A DNA stretch of 64,000 nt from Herbiconiux sp. L3-i23 (GTDB taxonomy: Bacteria > Actinomycetota > Actinomycetes > Actinomycetales > Microbacteriaceae). Below, piece after piece: positions 1-9,671 of the stretch. A model generated the notes under the pieces. That model did not search any database. It worked only from the letters and a program-made list of their open reading frames with translations, and was not told the origin of the DNA. The stretch covers positions 1,054,001 through 1,118,000 of the forward strand of contig NZ_AP025737.1 in NCBI RefSeq assembly GCF_023734115.1, written 5' to 3'. The position numbers were made by a program, and so were the translations under genes. Each line of letters begins with the position of its first letter. The stretch's first letter is position 1.

Positions 1-889
<889 letters not shown>

Positions 890-893
890 GCCG

Positions 894-1568
894 ATGACCC
901 GCGACGACGCCGGTGAGGCGGAGTGGATCGCTCCGGTCACCTACCTCTTCGGTGCCGCTCCCGAGGCCGCGACGCCTCGCGAGACGACTGACGAGAACGA
1001 CGCCTCACCGCGTCGTCGCGGCGACATCCCTCGATCCGAGGGCGTCCTCCGGCATCAGGACAACTCCCGACACGACAAGGCGTCGAGCGCCGAAAGCACC
1101 CGTCGCATCGAGAACGTCAGCACCGCCGCGCTCGCTCGGCGAGGGCTTTCCGAGTCCGAAGTGCGCACCCGGTTGATGGACAAGGGCTTCACCGACGAGC
1201 AGGTCGCGCCCGAGGTCGAGCGCCTCCGTCGAGCCGGCTACCTCGACGACCGGCGTCTCGCGGAAGAGGTCATCCGCATCGAGGCCGAGCGCAAAGGCAA
1301 GGGGCGCACCGCGATCATCGCCGAGCTCCGCCGCCGAGGCATCGATCAGGACGACTACGCAGACGCCCTCGCCGAACTCGATCAGGAGAGCGAACGGGAG
1401 CGCGCCGAAGAGATCGCGGTGCGCAAGCTCGGCAGCCTGCGGGCACTCGACCCGCGCACGGCCGAGCGGCGTCTGTACGCCCTGCTCGCCCGACGCGGCT
1501 ACTCCGGCGAACTCGCCCGCAATGCGGTCGGCGAGGCCATGCAGCGCTACGCGACAGACGTCGACTAG
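894..1568 (+). CDS. recX: RecA regulator RecX
   Basis: The 224-residue protein binds RecA filaments and limits their extension. The C-terminal 150 residues (from about STAALARRGLSESEVRTRL) show the three-helix RecX repeats, including RRAGYLDDRRLAEEVIR and ALLARRGYSGELARNAV. The first 65-70 residues are charged, low in complexity and not part of the RecX fold; such N-terminal extensions are common in actinobacterial RecX. The ATG lies 4 nt after the recA stop, so the two are almost certainly cotranscribed. The start could be further downstream because the extension carries no recognisable motif. Confidence 0.93.
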   Translation: MTRDDAGEAEWIAPVTYLFGAAPEAATPRETTDENDASPRRRGDIPRSEGVLRHQDNSRHDKASSAESTRRIENVSTAALARRGLSESEVRTRLMDKGFTDEQVAPEVERLRRAGYLDDRRLAEEVIRIEAERKGKGRTAIIAELRRRGIDQDDYADALAELDQESERERAEEIAVRKLGSLRALDPRTAERRLYALLARRGYSGELARNAVGEAMQRYATDVD

Positions 1569-1619
1569 GCGCACTGCGACCCGCGGCTCGACACCGCAGA
1601 GGGCCTGTTCGCCCGCGAT

Positions 1620-1625
1620 TACACT
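1620..1625 (+). promoter_or_regulatory. Candidate -10 element of miaB
   Basis: TACACT lies 9 nt before the miaB ATG, with no Shine-Dalgarno between them. This matches the leaderless-promoter geometry seen repeatedly in this window. Confidence 0.45.
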
Positions 1626-1634
1626 GGCCGAATC

Positions 1635-3131
1635 ATGACCGACCTGCTCGCGCCGCCCCGCACCTATTCGGTGCGCACCTACGGCTGCCAGATGAACGTG
1701 CACGACTCCGAACGCCTGAGCGGATCCCTCGAAGCGGCCGGCTACATCCGATCCGAGAGCGACGACGCCGACGTCGTCGTCATCAACACCTGCGCGGTGC
1801 GCGAGAACGCCGACAACAAGCTCTACGGCAACCTCGGACACCTCGCATCGGTCAAGCGCCAGCGGTCGGGCATGCAGATCGCGGTCGGCGGCTGCCTCGC
1901 CCAGAAGGACAAGAACGTCATCCTCGAGAAGGCGCCCTGGGTGGACGTCGTCTTCGGAACCCACAACATGGGCTCCCTGCCGAGCCTGCTCGAGCGGGCA
2001 CGTCACAACGACGAGGCCCAGATCGAGATCCTCGAATCGCTCGAGGTGTTCCCCTCCACCCTTCCGACCAAACGCGACTCCACGTACAGCGGATGGGTCT
2101 CCATCTCGGTCGGCTGCAACAACACCTGCACCTTCTGCATCGTCCCCGCCTTGCGTGGCAAGGAGAAGGACCGTCGGCCGGGCGAAGTGCTGGCCGAGAT
2201 CCAGTCGCTCGTCGACGACGGCGCCATCGAGGTCACCCTGCTCGGGCAGAACGTCAACTCCTACGGCGTCGAGTTCGGCGACCGGCAGGCGTTCGGCAAG
2301 CTCCTCCGCGCGGCCGGCGCGATCGAGGGCCTGCAGCGCATCCGTTTCACGAGCCCGCACCCCGCCGCCTTCACCGACGACGTGATCGACGCGATGGCCG
2401 AGACGCCGAACGTCATGCCTCAGCTGCACATGCCGCTGCAGTCCGGATCCGACCGGATCCTCAAGGCCATGCGCCGTTCGTACCGCTCCGAGAAGTTCCT
2501 CGGCATCCTCGACAAGGTGCGCGCACGCATTCCGAACGCGGCGATCTCGACCGACATCATCGTGGGGTTCCCGGGCGAGACCGACGCCGACTTCGAGGAC
2601 ACCCTGCGGGTCGTCGAGCAGGCCCGATTCGCGACGGCCTTCACCTTCCAGTACTCCATCCGCCCGGGCACCCCCGCGGCGACGATGCCCGACCAGCTCC
2701 CGAAGGAGGTCGTGCAGGAGCGCTACGAGCGGCTCATCGCGCTGCAGGAACGCATCTCCTGGGAGGAGAACATGGCGCAGATCGGCCGCCCGGTCGAGAT
2801 CCTCGTTGCCACCGGTGAAGGGCGCAAAGACGGAGAGACCCACCGGATGAGCGGCCGCGCCCGAGACAGCCGACTCGTGCACTTCGAGGTGCCCGCCGGT
2901 TCGCCGATCCCGCGACCGGGCGACCTCGTCGACGCCGTCGTCACTCAGGCGGCCCCGTTCTACCTCATCGCCGACGCCGAGAACGTCGCGCCGCTGCGGA
3001 TCACCCCGACCCGCGCCGGAGACGCCTGGGACCGCGCCGAGGCCGACTCGTGCGCCGTGCCCGCGGCGCCGAGCGCAGGCGGTGCGCGCACCGTGTCGCT
3101 CGGTCTGCCCACGCTCCGCGTCGGGCGGTGA
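1635..3131 (+). CDS. miaB: tRNA-2-methylthio-N6-dimethylallyladenosine synthase MiaB
   Basis: A radical-SAM methylthiotransferase that adds the 2-methylthio group to i6A37 of tRNAs reading UNN codons. The N-terminal UPF0004 domain contributes three cluster cysteines (C18 in YGCQMN, C53 in NTCAVR, C87 in GGCLAQ). The radical SAM cluster is C161/C165/C168 in GCNNTCTFC, and a TRAM domain closes the fold. At 498 aa it is somewhat longer than E. coli MiaB because of an Ala/Pro-rich tail. The stop overlaps the GTG of miaA by 4 nt. MiaA makes the i6A substrate, so the pair forms one modification pathway. Confidence 0.97.
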   Translation: MTDLLAPPRTYSVRTYGCQMNVHDSERLSGSLEAAGYIRSESDDADVVVINTCAVRENADNKLYGNLGHLASVKRQRSGMQIAVGGCLAQKDKNVILEKAPWVDVVFGTHNMGSLPSLLERARHNDEAQIEILESLEVFPSTLPTKRDSTYSGWVSISVGCNNTCTFCIVPALRGKEKDRRPGEVLAEIQSLVDDGAIEVTLLGQNVNSYGVEFGDRQAFGKLLRAAGAIEGLQRIRFTSPHPAAFTDDVIDAMAETPNVMPQLHMPLQSGSDRILKAMRRSYRSEKFLGILDKVRARIPNAAISTDIIVGFPGETDADFEDTLRVVEQARFATAFTFQYSIRPGTPAATMPDQLPKEVVQERYERLIALQERISWEENMAQIGRPVEILVATGEGRKDGETHRMSGRARDSRLVHFEVPAGSPIPRPGDLVDAVVTQAAPFYLIADAENVAPLRITPTRAGDAWDRAEADSCAVPAAPSAGGARTVSLGLPTLRVGR

Positions 3132-4072
3132 CCGCACCGCCCCTCGTCGTCATCGGCGGCCCGACCGGTACCGGCAAGAGCGCCCTCTCGCTCGAGCTCG
3201 CCGAGACGCTCCGCGACCGCGGCCTCCGCGCCGAGGTGGTCAACGCCGACGCGATGCAGCTCTACCGCGGCATGGACATCGGCACCGCGAAGCTGCCGAT
3301 CGAGGAGCGCCACGGCATCCCGCACCACCTGCTCGACGTACTCGAGGTCACCGACCTCTCCACCGTCGCCGGCTATCAGGAGCTCGCCCGCGCCGCCGTC
3401 GACGACATCAGAGCCCGCGGCGCCGTGCCCCTCCTGGTCGGCGGCTCGGGGCTTTACATCTCCGCGCTGATGCACGACTTCCGATTCCCCGGCACCGACG
3501 ACGTCATCCGCGAACGACTCGAACGGGAGCTCGCCGACCGCGGGTCGGGGGCGATGTGGGAACGCCTCCGCGAGGCCGACCCCACCGCCGCCCTGACCAT
3601 CGACCCCGCCAACGGTCGTCGGGTCATCCGGGCGCTCGAGGTCATCGAGTTCACCGGCGAGCCCTACAGCGCGACCCTGCCGGACGAGGCGCCCTACCGG
3701 GTGCCGACGATCGTCACCCTGCTCGACGTCGACCCCGCCGAGCGGCCGGTGCTCAAGAAGCGGCTCGCCGAGCGCGCGCGGGCGATGTTCGACGACGGGC
3801 TCCTCGACGAGGTCGAGCAACTCCTTCCGCTCGGCCTCGCCGAAGGCCTGACCGCCTCCCGCGCCATCGGTTACGCGCAGGCGATCGACGTGCTCGCGGG
3901 CCGCCGCACGCGGGCTGACGCGATCGACGACACCACCGCCCTCACCTGGCGGTACGTGCGACGCCAACGATCGTGGTTCGGACGCTACCGGGACGCCCAC
4001 CGGATCCCCGTCGGCGACCCCGCCGCCGCCGGCCGAGTGCTCGCGCTGCTGGAATCTAGACTCGAGACATGA
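3128..4072 (+). CDS. miaA: tRNA dimethylallyltransferase MiaA
   Basis: Transfers dimethylallyl from DMAPP to A37 of tRNAs. The GTG at 3128 is chosen because it overlaps the miaB stop (GTGA) and puts the P-loop GPTGTGKS at residues 11-18, the normal position; the longer upstream reading frame is miaB shadow. Further family blocks are [26 protein letters not shown] and the C-terminal RQRSWFGR motif. The predicted length is 314 aa, normal for the family. It ends in an ATGA overlap with dapF, so miaB-miaA-dapF form a coupled unit. Confidence 0.97.
   Translation: MTAPPLVVIGGPTGTGKSALSLELAETLRDRGLRAEVVNADAMQLYRGMDIGTAKLPIEERHGIPHHLLDVLEVTDLSTVAGYQELARAAVDDIRARGAVPLLVGGSGLYISALMHDFRFPGTDDVIRERLERELADRGSGAMWERLREADPTAALTIDPANGRRVIRALEVIEFTGEPYSATLPDEAPYRVPTIVTLLDVDPAERPVLKKRLAERARAMFDDGLLDEVEQLLPLGLAEGLTASRAIGYAQAIDVLAGRRTRADAIDDTTALTWRYVRRQRSWFGRYRDAHRIPVGDPAAAGRVLALLESRLET
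4057..4062 (+). promoter_or_regulatory. Candidate internal -10 element of dapF
   Basis: TAGACT inside the 3' end of miaA ends 6 nt before the dapF ATG; dapF has no Shine-Dalgarno. An internal leaderless promoter is possible in addition to read-through from miaA. Confidence 0.45.
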
Positions 4073-4944
4073 CCACGATCGCGTTCACCAAAGGCCACGG
4101 CACGGGCAACGACTTCGTGCTCGTCGCCGACCCCGACGGCGAACTCGACCTCACGCCCGCCGACGTCGCCGCACTCTGCGACCGCCATTTCGGAGTCGGT
4201 GCCGACGGTCTGCTCCGGGCCGTCCGCTCGCGCAGCATCGACGTCGGCGCCGACGCTCTCGCCGAGGATGCCGATGCCGAGTGGTTCATGGACTACCGCA
4301 ACGCCGACGGCAGCATCGCGGAGATGTGCGGCAACGGCATCCGCGTGTTCACCCGCTTCCTGATCGACGAGGGGCTCGCCGAGCTCGCCTCCGGTGACAC
4401 GCTCGCGATCGGCACTCGCGGGGGAGTGCGCGACGTCCAGCGCACCACCGACGGGTTCGCCGTCGACCTCGGCCGGTGGCGACTCGAGGGCGGCGAGCCG
4501 CTCGTGCACGTCAAGAGCCTCCCCGTCGCCCGGCCCGGCGTCGCGATCACCGTCCCCAACCCGCACGTCGTGATCGCGGTCGCCGACGAGAGCGAGCTCG
4601 AGAACGCGGATCTCGCCTACATCCCCGTCGTCGAACCCGACCCCCAGGGCGGCACCAATGTCGAGCTGGTGCTCCCCGCCGACCCGCTCGTCAAAGACGC
4701 CGTCGGGCGCATCCGCATGCGGGTGCACGAGCGCGGCGTGGGAGAGACGCTCTCCTGCGGCACCGGCGCGGCCGCCGCCGCCCTCGCCACCCGACACTGG
4801 GCGGGCGCGAGCGCGCCCAACGACTGGCGCGTCGAGGTGCCGGGTGGCGTCGTCGGCGTGCGGATGTTCCCCGCCGAGGACGGCGAGCACGTCTCCCTGA
4901 GCGGCCCGGCGGAGCTGGTGTTCCGCGGCACCGCCGAAATCTGA
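4069..4944 (+). CDS. dapF: Diaminopimelate epimerase DapF
   Basis: Converts LL- to meso-diaminopimelate for lysine and peptidoglycan synthesis, using two catalytic cysteines. Both are visible: C87 in EMCGNGIR and C230 in SCGTGAAA. The N-terminal [13 protein letters not shown] block is diagnostic. The length, 291 aa, is typical. The gene overlaps miaA by 4 nt upstream and faces the next gene, which is convergent, with only 4 nt between the two stop codons. Confidence 0.97.
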   Translation: MTTIAFTKGHGTGNDFVLVADPDGELDLTPADVAALCDRHFGVGADGLLRAVRSRSIDVGADALAEDADAEWFMDYRNADGSIAEMCGNGIRVFTRFLIDEGLAELASGDTLAIGTRGGVRDVQRTTDGFAVDLGRWRLEGGEPLVHVKSLPVARPGVAITVPNPHVVIAVADESELENADLAYIPVVEPDPQGGTNVELVLPADPLVKDAVGRIRMRVHERGVGETLSCGTGAAAAALATRHWAGASAPNDWRVEVPGGVVGVRMFPAEDGEHVSLSGPAELVFRGTAEI

Positions 4945-4948
4945 CGGC

Positions 4949-5563
4949 TCAGCCGAGACGGCGCCGCACCCGCAGCACCCTGAAGCCCCGGTTCGTCGCC
5001 GAGCGCGTCGTCGTGTAGTCGGGCGGCAGCGTGGACTCGAGCCAGCGCTGCAGCGAGTCCGACCCGAGGTTCTTCTGCACCACGAGCCAGGCGTCCCCGC
5101 CCGGCGCCAGACGGGGCAGCCAGGTCTCGAGAATGCCGTGCAGCTCGCTCTTGCCCACCCGGATGGGCGGGTTCGACCAGATGGTGCGGAACGAGACGTC
5201 GTCGGGAACATCCGCGGCCAGGCTGGCGTTGACATTGGTGAGCCCGAGATCGGCCGCGTTGCGGCGGGTGAGTTCGAGCGCGCGTTCGTTGACGTCGACG
5301 GCCCAGACCGTCGCGTGAGGAGATTCAAGTCCGAGGCTCAGCGCGATCGGACCCCAGCCGCAGCCGAGATCGAGGAGGTCGCCGCCCGGAGGAGGCGGCG
5401 GAACGTGCGACAGCAGAACGCGGGTGCCCCAGTCGATGTGATCGGGGCTGAAGATGCCCGCCGCCGTCGTCACCTCGACATCACGGCCGGCGAGGGACAC
5501 GGTGATCCGGCGTGGACGGAGCTCGCTCGCGGGATCGACCGAGAAGTAGTGGTCCCCCGTCAT
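4949..5563 (-). CDS. Class I SAM-dependent methyltransferase, RsmC type
   Basis: A 204-residue protein with SAM motif I DLGCGWGPIALSLG, an acidic motif II (VWAVDVNERALEL) and motif IV SNPPIRVGKSELH. The NPP plus downstream G-K/H pattern is typical of the RsmC/RlmG family that methylates guanine N2 in rRNA. It corresponds to only the catalytic half of E. coli RsmC, as is normal in Actinobacteria. I chose the ATG at 5563 (MTGDHYFSVDP); the open frame to 5632 is non-coding in character and runs into the hflX promoter. The rRNA site modified is not determinable here. Confidence 0.85.
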   Translation of the reverse strand: MTGDHYFSVDPASELRPRRITVSLAGRDVEVTTAAGIFSPDHIDWGTRVLLSHVPPPPPGGDLLDLGCGWGPIALSLGLESPHATVWAVDVNERALELTRRNAADLGLTNVNASLAADVPDDVSFRTIWSNPPIRVGKSELHGILETWLPRLAPGGDAWLVVQKNLGSDSLQRWLESTLPPDYTTTRSATNRGFRVLRVRRRLG

Positions 5564-5616
5564 TGGAGGGCACCTGCCGACCGGAACATAGAGGCAACTT
5601 AGCGGAAACCAGGAGA

Positions 5617-5622
5617 TAGTGT
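5617..5622 (+). promoter_or_regulatory. Candidate -10 element of hflX
   Basis: TAGTGT ends 8 nt before the ATG at 5631, the leaderless spacing seen elsewhere in the window. An AGGAG at 5611-5615 overlaps it and would instead suit a GTG start at 5619 poorly (3-nt spacing). Confidence 0.4.
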
Positions 5623-5630
5623 TACAGCCC

Positions 5631-7130
5631 ATGATCGAACGACCCGAGACACCGACAGCCGACGAGGACGTCGTCGCGCGCGTGCTCGGTGCCGCCGAGC
5701 GCCGCTCGGCGGACTACGCGCTGTTCCCCGCACGGACCGGCATCGTGTCGACCCCGCGCGTCGACCACGACGGCGAGCAGTTCGACCTCGAAGAGCGGCA
5801 GGCGCTTCGTCGCGTCTCCGGACTCTCGACCGAACTCGAAGACGTCACCGAGGTCGAGTACCGACAGCTGCGCCTCGAGCGCGTCGTGCTGATCGGCGTG
5901 TACTCGCAGGGCAACGCCGCCGACGCGGAGAACTCGCTGCGTGAGCTCGCGGCGTTGGCCGAGACCGCGGGCGCCTCGGTGCTCGACGGCCTGCTGCAGC
6001 GTAGGCCGCACCCCGACCCCAGCACCTACTTCGGTCGCGGCAAGGCCGAGGAACTCCGCGACACCGTCGCCGCACTCGGCGCCGACACCGTCATCGCCGA
6101 CACCGAACTGGCGCCCAGTCAGCGACGCGCCCTCGAGGACGTCGTCAAGGTGAAGGTGATCGACCGCACCGCGGTGATCCTCGACATCTTCAGCCAGCAC
6201 GCCAAGAGTCGCGAAGGCAAGGCGCAGGTCGAACTCGCCCAACTCGAGTACCTGCTCCCGCGACTGCGCGGTTGGGGTGAGTCGATGTCCCGCCAGGCCG
6301 GTGGCCAGGTGAGCGGTGGCGCGGGTATGGGCTCGCGCGGACCCGGTGAGACGAAGATCGAGCTCGATCGTCGTCGCATCCACTCCCGCATGGCGAAGCT
6401 GCGCAAGCAGATCGCCGCGATGAAGCCGGCCCGCGACGCGAAGCGCGCCAACCGTCGCCGCAACGAGGTCCCGTCCGTCGCGATCGTCGGATACACGAAC
6501 GCGGGCAAGTCGAGTCTGCTGAACCGCATCACACGGGCCGGTGTGCTGGTCGAGAACGCACTGTTCGCCACGCTCGACGCGACGGTGCGCCGCTACGAGA
6601 CCTCCGACGGACGCTCGTTCACCCTCGCCGACACGGTCGGCTTCGTGCGCAACCTGCCGCATCAGCTGGTGGAGGCGTTCCGTTCGACACTCGAGGAGAC
6701 GGCGGATGCCGACGTGCTCGTGCACGTCGTCGACGCGTCCCATCCGGATCCGGGTGCGCAGCTCAGCACCGTCCGCGGTGTCGTCGGCGAGCTGGGTGCG
6801 CGAGAGATACCCGAGCTGGTCGTCTTCAACAAGAGCGACCTGGCGTCCCCGGACGACCGGTTGGTGCTGCGCGGGCTCGAGCCCGACTCGATCTTCGTCT
6901 CGGCGCGCACCGGAGAGGGCATCGACGAGCTGCTCGAGCGCATCGCGACGCTGCTGCCGAAGCCGCGCCACGAGGTCCGCGCCGTCGTCCCCTTCGACCG
7001 GGGCGAGCTGATCGCCCAGGTCCACGAGCGCGGCCAGGTGCTGAGCCTCGACTATCGCGAAGACGGCACCCATCTGCACGCGAACGTGGGCGAAGAGGAA
7101 CTCGCGGCGCTCACTCCGTTCCTGCGCTGA
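5631..7130 (+). CDS. hflX: Ribosome-associated GTPase HflX
   Basis: HflX binds 50S subunits and rescues stalled or heat-damaged ribosomes. The N-terminal nucleotide-binding-like domain includes GRGKAEEL, followed by the Gly-rich GGQVSGGAGMGSRGPGETK linker. The GTPase domain has G1 GYTNAGKS (287-294), G3 DTVGF and G4 NKSD. The ATG at 5631 is favoured, giving 499 aa; a GTG at 5619 in the same frame would add four residues. A long hairpin separates it from the convergent lexA. Confidence 0.96.
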   Translation: MIERPETPTADEDVVARVLGAAERRSADYALFPARTGIVSTPRVDHDGEQFDLEERQALRRVSGLSTELEDVTEVEYRQLRLERVVLIGVYSQGNAADAENSLRELAALAETAGASVLDGLLQRRPHPDPSTYFGRGKAEELRDTVAALGADTVIADTELAPSQRRALEDVVKVKVIDRTAVILDIFSQHAKSREGKAQVELAQLEYLLPRLRGWGESMSRQAGGQVSGGAGMGSRGPGETKIELDRRRIHSRMAKLRKQIAAMKPARDAKRANRRRNEVPSVAIVGYTNAGKSSLLNRITRAGVLVENALFATLDATVRRYETSDGRSFTLADTVGFVRNLPHQLVEAFRSTLEETADADVLVHVVDASHPDPGAQLSTVRGVVGELGAREIPELVVFNKSDLASPDDRLVLRGLEPDSIFVSARTGEGIDELLERIATLLPKPRHEVRAVVPFDRGELIAQVHERGQVLSLDYREDGTHLHANVGEEELAALTPFLR

Positions 7131-7153
7131 GCCCGCCGGCGGTGACGGCGCCG

Positions 7154-7213
7154 TCGAGGTGCCCGGTTCTGCGCGTGCGAGCGCCTCAGCACCCGCGGAA
7201 CCGGGCACCTCGA
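7154..7213. terminator. Bidirectional terminator hairpin between hflX and lexA
   Basis: A perfect 16-bp inverted repeat (TCGAGGTGCCCGGTTC at 7154-7169, its complement at 7198-7213) encloses a 28-nt loop. It sits exactly in the gap between two convergent genes. No T-run follows on either strand, as is usual for high-GC Actinobacteria. Confidence 0.75.
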
Positions 7214-7220
7214 GCGCGGC

Positions 7221-7886
7221 TCAGACGGAGCGGAGCACCGCGGTAACGACGCCCAGCACCTGGGCCTCGTCGCCGAGGATCGGCTCGAACGCCGAGTTGC
7301 GCGGCAGCAGCCAGGTGTGGCCGTCGCGCTGCTTGAAGACCTTGACGGTCGCCTCCTCGTCGAGCATCGCCGCGACGATGTCGCCGTTCTCGGCGGTGCT
7401 CTGCGAGCGGACGACCACCCAGTCGCCGTCGCAGATGGCGGCATCGATCATCGACTCGCCGACGACCTTCAGCATGAACAGCTCGCCCTTTCCGACGAGC
7501 TGGCGGGGGAGGGGGAACACCTCTTCGACCTGCTGCTCGGCGGTGATGGGGATGCCGGCCGCGATCCGACCGACGAGCGGCACCATCGCCGCATCGCCGA
7601 CGGGCGTCGCCGTCTCACCGGTGTGGGACGAGCTGGAGGGCAGGTCGATGAGCACCTCGAGTGCACGCGGCCGATTGGGGTCGCGGCGCAGGTAGCCCGA
7701 CAGCTCGAGCTGACCCAGCTGATGGGTGACGCTCGAGAGCGAGGAGAGGCCGACGGCGTCGCCGATCTCGCGCATGCTCGGCGGGTAGCCGCGCGTCGAC
7801 ACGGACTGCTGGATCGTTTCGAGGATCGCCATCTGCTTCTCGCTGAGGCTCTTCCTCCGGCGCGTTCCCGTGCGCTCCACCGTCAT
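7221..7886 (-). CDS. lexA: SOS repressor LexA
   Basis: Repressor of the DNA-damage response that cleaves itself when bound by RecA filaments. The winged-helix DNA-binding domain covers roughly residues 13-78 ([21 protein letters not shown]). The autocleavage bond is A110-G111 in GRIAAGIP, and the Ser-Lys dyad is S145 (GESM) and K182 (ATVKVF). The ATG at 7886 has GGGAG 4 nt upstream; in-frame ATGs at 7898 and 7919 are alternatives. A LysM gene is divergent, as in mycobacteria and bacilli. Confidence 0.97.
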   Translation of the reverse strand: MTVERTGTRRRKSLSEKQMAILETIQQSVSTRGYPPSMREIGDAVGLSSLSSVTHQLGQLELSGYLRRDPNRPRALEVLIDLPSSSSHTGETATPVGDAAMVPLVGRIAAGIPITAEQQVEEVFPLPRQLVGKGELFMLKVVGESMIDAAICDGDWVVVRSQSTAENGDIVAAMLDEEATVKVFKQRDGHTWLLPRNSAFEPILGDEAQVLGVVTAVLRSV

Positions 7887-7945
7887 GACGTCTCCCATTC
7901 CCCCCGAGCCCCGACCCACCCGCGGAGGCGATGTCGGAGGCTGCT

Positions 7946-7971
7946 GTTTCGATGTACCCGAACATCGAAAC
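7946..7971. promoter_or_regulatory. 26-bp palindrome over the lexA transcription start
   Basis: A perfect 10-bp inverted repeat (GTTTCGATGT / ACATCGAAAC) with a 6-nt centre ACCCGA. It abuts the candidate lexA -10 (TACAGT on the minus strand, 7975-7970), which pairs with TTGCTC at 7999-7994, spacer 18. The position fits an operator. The sequence does not match the actinobacterial LexA box TCGAAC-N4-GTTCGA, so the binding protein is unknown. Confidence 0.6.
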
Positions 7972-7999
7972 TGTATCCGCCCGGGCGGATCGGGAGCAA
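7970..7999 (-). promoter_or_regulatory. Candidate lexA promoter
   Basis: On the minus strand TTGCTC (7999-7994) and TACAGT (7975-7970) are spaced by 18 nt. Transcription would begin near 7963 and leave a leader of about 75 nt with a Shine-Dalgarno before the ATG at 7886. Confidence 0.45.
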
Positions 8000-8006
8000 C
8001 GCCTGT

Positions 8007-8022
8007 TCGAGCTTGTCTTCGA
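8007..8022. promoter_or_regulatory. Imperfect LexA box 1
   Basis: TCGAGC-TTGT-CTTCGA matches 10 of 12 informative positions of the actinobacterial LexA box TCGAAC-N4-GTTCGA. It lies between the divergent lexA and LysM gene promoters. Confidence 0.5.
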
Positions 8023-8056
8023 ATGACTCGCGAGAATCAGGCCTTCGCCTCACTGG

Positions 8057-8085
8057 TTGACGTGTTCGACATTCGAAGATACATT
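8057..8085 (+). promoter_or_regulatory. Promoter of the LysM gene
   Basis: TTGACG (8057-8062) and TACATT (8080-8085) are separated by the ideal 17 nt. The start of transcription would be near 8092, leaving about 33 nt of leader with AAAGG at 8111-8115. Confidence 0.6.
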
Positions 8086-8088
8086 CGG
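8073..8088. promoter_or_regulatory. Imperfect LexA box 2 overlapping the LysM-gene -10
   Basis: TCGAAG-ATAC-ATTCGG matches 9 of 12 positions of the actinobacterial LexA consensus and covers the -10 hexamer, the expected place for repression. Confidence 0.45.
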
Positions 8089-8124
8089 AACACAGCTTCG
8101 TTCCGGAACGAAAGGTTGAGACTC

Positions 8125-8475
8125 ATGAGCACCATCACCGTCGGTCACCTGGCCGCCCCGGCTCGTCCCCACCTGCGCATCACCCGCCGTGGACGGGTCG
8201 TTCTCGGCGCGCTTCTCACCCTTCCCACAGTCGCGGTCATCACCGCGATCGCGATGTCGTCCGCACCCGCCGTCGCGTCGAACGAGAGCTCGACGCAGCA
8301 GTTCGCGTACGTCACCGTCGAGGCGGGGGAGTCGCTCTGGTCCGTCGCCGAGCGCGTCGCTCCGGCTTCCGACCCCCGCGACGTCATCGCCGACATCGAG
8401 CGGTTCAACGGGCTCGACTCGTCGGCCGTCGCCGCCGGCCAGTCGCTCGCGATCCCCGCCACGTACACCGACTGA
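8125..8475 (+). CDS. LysM-domain membrane protein, probable SOS-induced cell-division inhibitor
   Basis: A 116-residue protein with a basic N terminus, one transmembrane segment (about residues 24-45, VVLGALLTLPTVAVITAIAM) and a C-terminal LysM fold (YVTVEAGESLWSVAERV to AAGQSLAIPATY). The LysM domain binds peptidoglycan on the outer face. Small LysM membrane proteins divergent from lexA are SOS-induced division suppressors in Bacillus (YneA) and mycobacteria (Rv2719c/ChiZ). Here the LexA-like boxes in the promoter support the same role. It could instead be an unrelated LysM protein, since sequence similarity outside the domain is weak. Confidence 0.8.
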   Translation: MSTITVGHLAAPARPHLRITRRGRVVLGALLTLPTVAVITAIAMSSAPAVASNESSTQQFAYVTVEAGESLWSVAERVAPASDPRDVIADIERFNGLDSSAVAAGQSLAIPATYTD

Positions 8476-8553
8476 CGCCCACACCGACTGGCACCTGCAT
8501 CGACTGGCGCGCACCGCACTGGTCATGGGGCGGGCAGCTCGGGAGCGGGCTCC

Positions 8554-8559
8554 TAGACT
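8554..8559 (+). promoter_or_regulatory. -10 element of hisC
   Basis: TAGACT ends 7 nt before the GTG of hisC; no Shine-Dalgarno is present. Predicted leaderless start. Confidence 0.55.
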
Positions 8560-8566
8560 CGATCGG

Positions 8567-9661
8567 GTGACTTCGCTCGACGACCTCCCCATCCGCGACG
8601 ATCTCCGCGGCCGTGAACCCTACGGCGCACCGCAGCGCACGGTGAAGGTCGCGCTCAACGTCAACGAGAACAGCCACGGCGTCCCCGAGGACGTCGCGCA
8701 CGACATCGTCCGCCAGGTCGCCGAGGCGATCCTCACCATCCACCGGTACCCCGATCGCGAGTTCACCGTCCTCCGCGAACGGCTCGCCGGGTACCTCGGC
8801 CATGGGCTCTCCGCCGCGAACATCTGGGCGGCCAACGGTTCCAACGAAGTCACTCAGCAGGTGCTGCAGGCCTTCGGCGGTCCCGGGCGCAGCGTGCTGG
8901 GCTTCCCGCCCACCTACTCGATGCACTCCATCCTCGCGGGCGCCACGGGCACCGAATGGGTCGAGGGCCGCCGCGACGAAGGCTTCCGCATCTCACCCGA
9001 GACCGTCGTGGCCGAGATCGACCGCACCCGCCCCGACATCGTCTTCCTCTGCGCTCCGAACAACCCCACGGGCACCGGGGTGCCGCTCGAGACGATCGCC
9101 GCCGCCTACGACGCCTTCGACGGCATGGTCTTCGTCGACGAGGCGTACGCCGAATTCATGCCGAGCGGCGCACCGAGCGCACTGACCCTGCTGCCCGACC
9201 GCCCGCGCCTCATGGTCTCGCGCACGATGAGCAAAGCGTTCGCCTTCGCGGGGGCGCGCGTCGGCTACCTCGCGTCGGACCCCGCCGTCGCCGACGCCCT
9301 GCGGCTGGTGCGCCTGCCGTACCACCTCTCGGCGCTCACGCAGGCGGCGGCGATCGCCGCACTCGGCCACGCCGACGAGATGCTCGGCATGGTGGAAGAG
9401 ATCAAGGTGCAGCGCGATCGGCTGATGGCCGAGCTGCCCGGGCTCGGCTACTCGCCGTGGCCGAGCGAGGCGAACTTCGTGCTCTTCGGCGGCGTCGCCG
9501 ACCCGCACGCGACCTGGCAGCACCTGCTCGACCACGACGTGCTCGTCCGCGATCTCGGCATCCCGAACACGCTACGGGTGAGCGCCGGCACCGAATCGGA
9601 GACGACCGCGTTCCTCGCCGCCCTTTCTGGGGCTGACGGCGCCCTCGGCGCCCGCTCGTAG
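8567..9661 (+). CDS. hisC: Histidinol-phosphate aminotransferase HisC
   Basis: PLP enzyme converting imidazole-acetol phosphate to histidinol phosphate. Fold-type I landmarks include [39 protein letters not shown] and the PLP lysine in [17 protein letters not shown]. The GTG at 8567 gives 364 aa with the correct N-terminal block; the open frame upstream is a shadow of the LysM gene region. Its TAG stop doubles as part of the hisB -10 hexamer. hisD and hisG are not in the window. Confidence 0.96.
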   Translation: MTSLDDLPIRDDLRGREPYGAPQRTVKVALNVNENSHGVPEDVAHDIVRQVAEAILTIHRYPDREFTVLRERLAGYLGHGLSAANIWAANGSNEVTQQVLQAFGGPGRSVLGFPPTYSMHSILAGATGTEWVEGRRDEGFRISPETVVAEIDRTRPDIVFLCAPNNPTGTGVPLETIAAAYDAFDGMVFVDEAYAEFMPSGAPSALTLLPDRPRLMVSRTMSKAFAFAGARVGYLASDPAVADALRLVRLPYHLSALTQAAAIAALGHADEMLGMVEEIKVQRDRLMAELPGLGYSPWPSEANFVLFGGVADPHATWQHLLDHDVLVRDLGIPNTLRVSAGTESETTAFLAALSGADGALGARS

Positions 9662-9664
9662 ACT
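9659..9664 (+). promoter_or_regulatory. -10 element of hisB overlapping the hisC stop codon
   Basis: TAGACT, whose first three bases are the hisC stop, ends 7 nt before the hisB GTG. Same spacing and hexamer as at hisC, again with no Shine-Dalgarno. Confidence 0.5.
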
Positions 9665-9671
9665 GGGACCC

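Noticed and set aside
1005-3137. 710-codon open frame on the minus strand
   Set aside because: Antisense to recX and miaB, whose motifs are complete; long shadow frames are normal at this GC content.
7946-7971. Palindrome taken as the canonical LexA box
   Set aside because: Arms GTTTCGATGT/ACATCGAAAC do not fit TCGAAC-N4-GTTCGA in any register; kept as an unexplained operator.
8476-8566. His/Thr-rich stretch before hisC (AHTDWHLHRL in the hisC frame) as a histidine leader peptide
   Set aside because: No start codon opens the frame after the LysM stop and the bases look like an imperfect repeat of ACCGACTGG; no attenuator hairpin follows.
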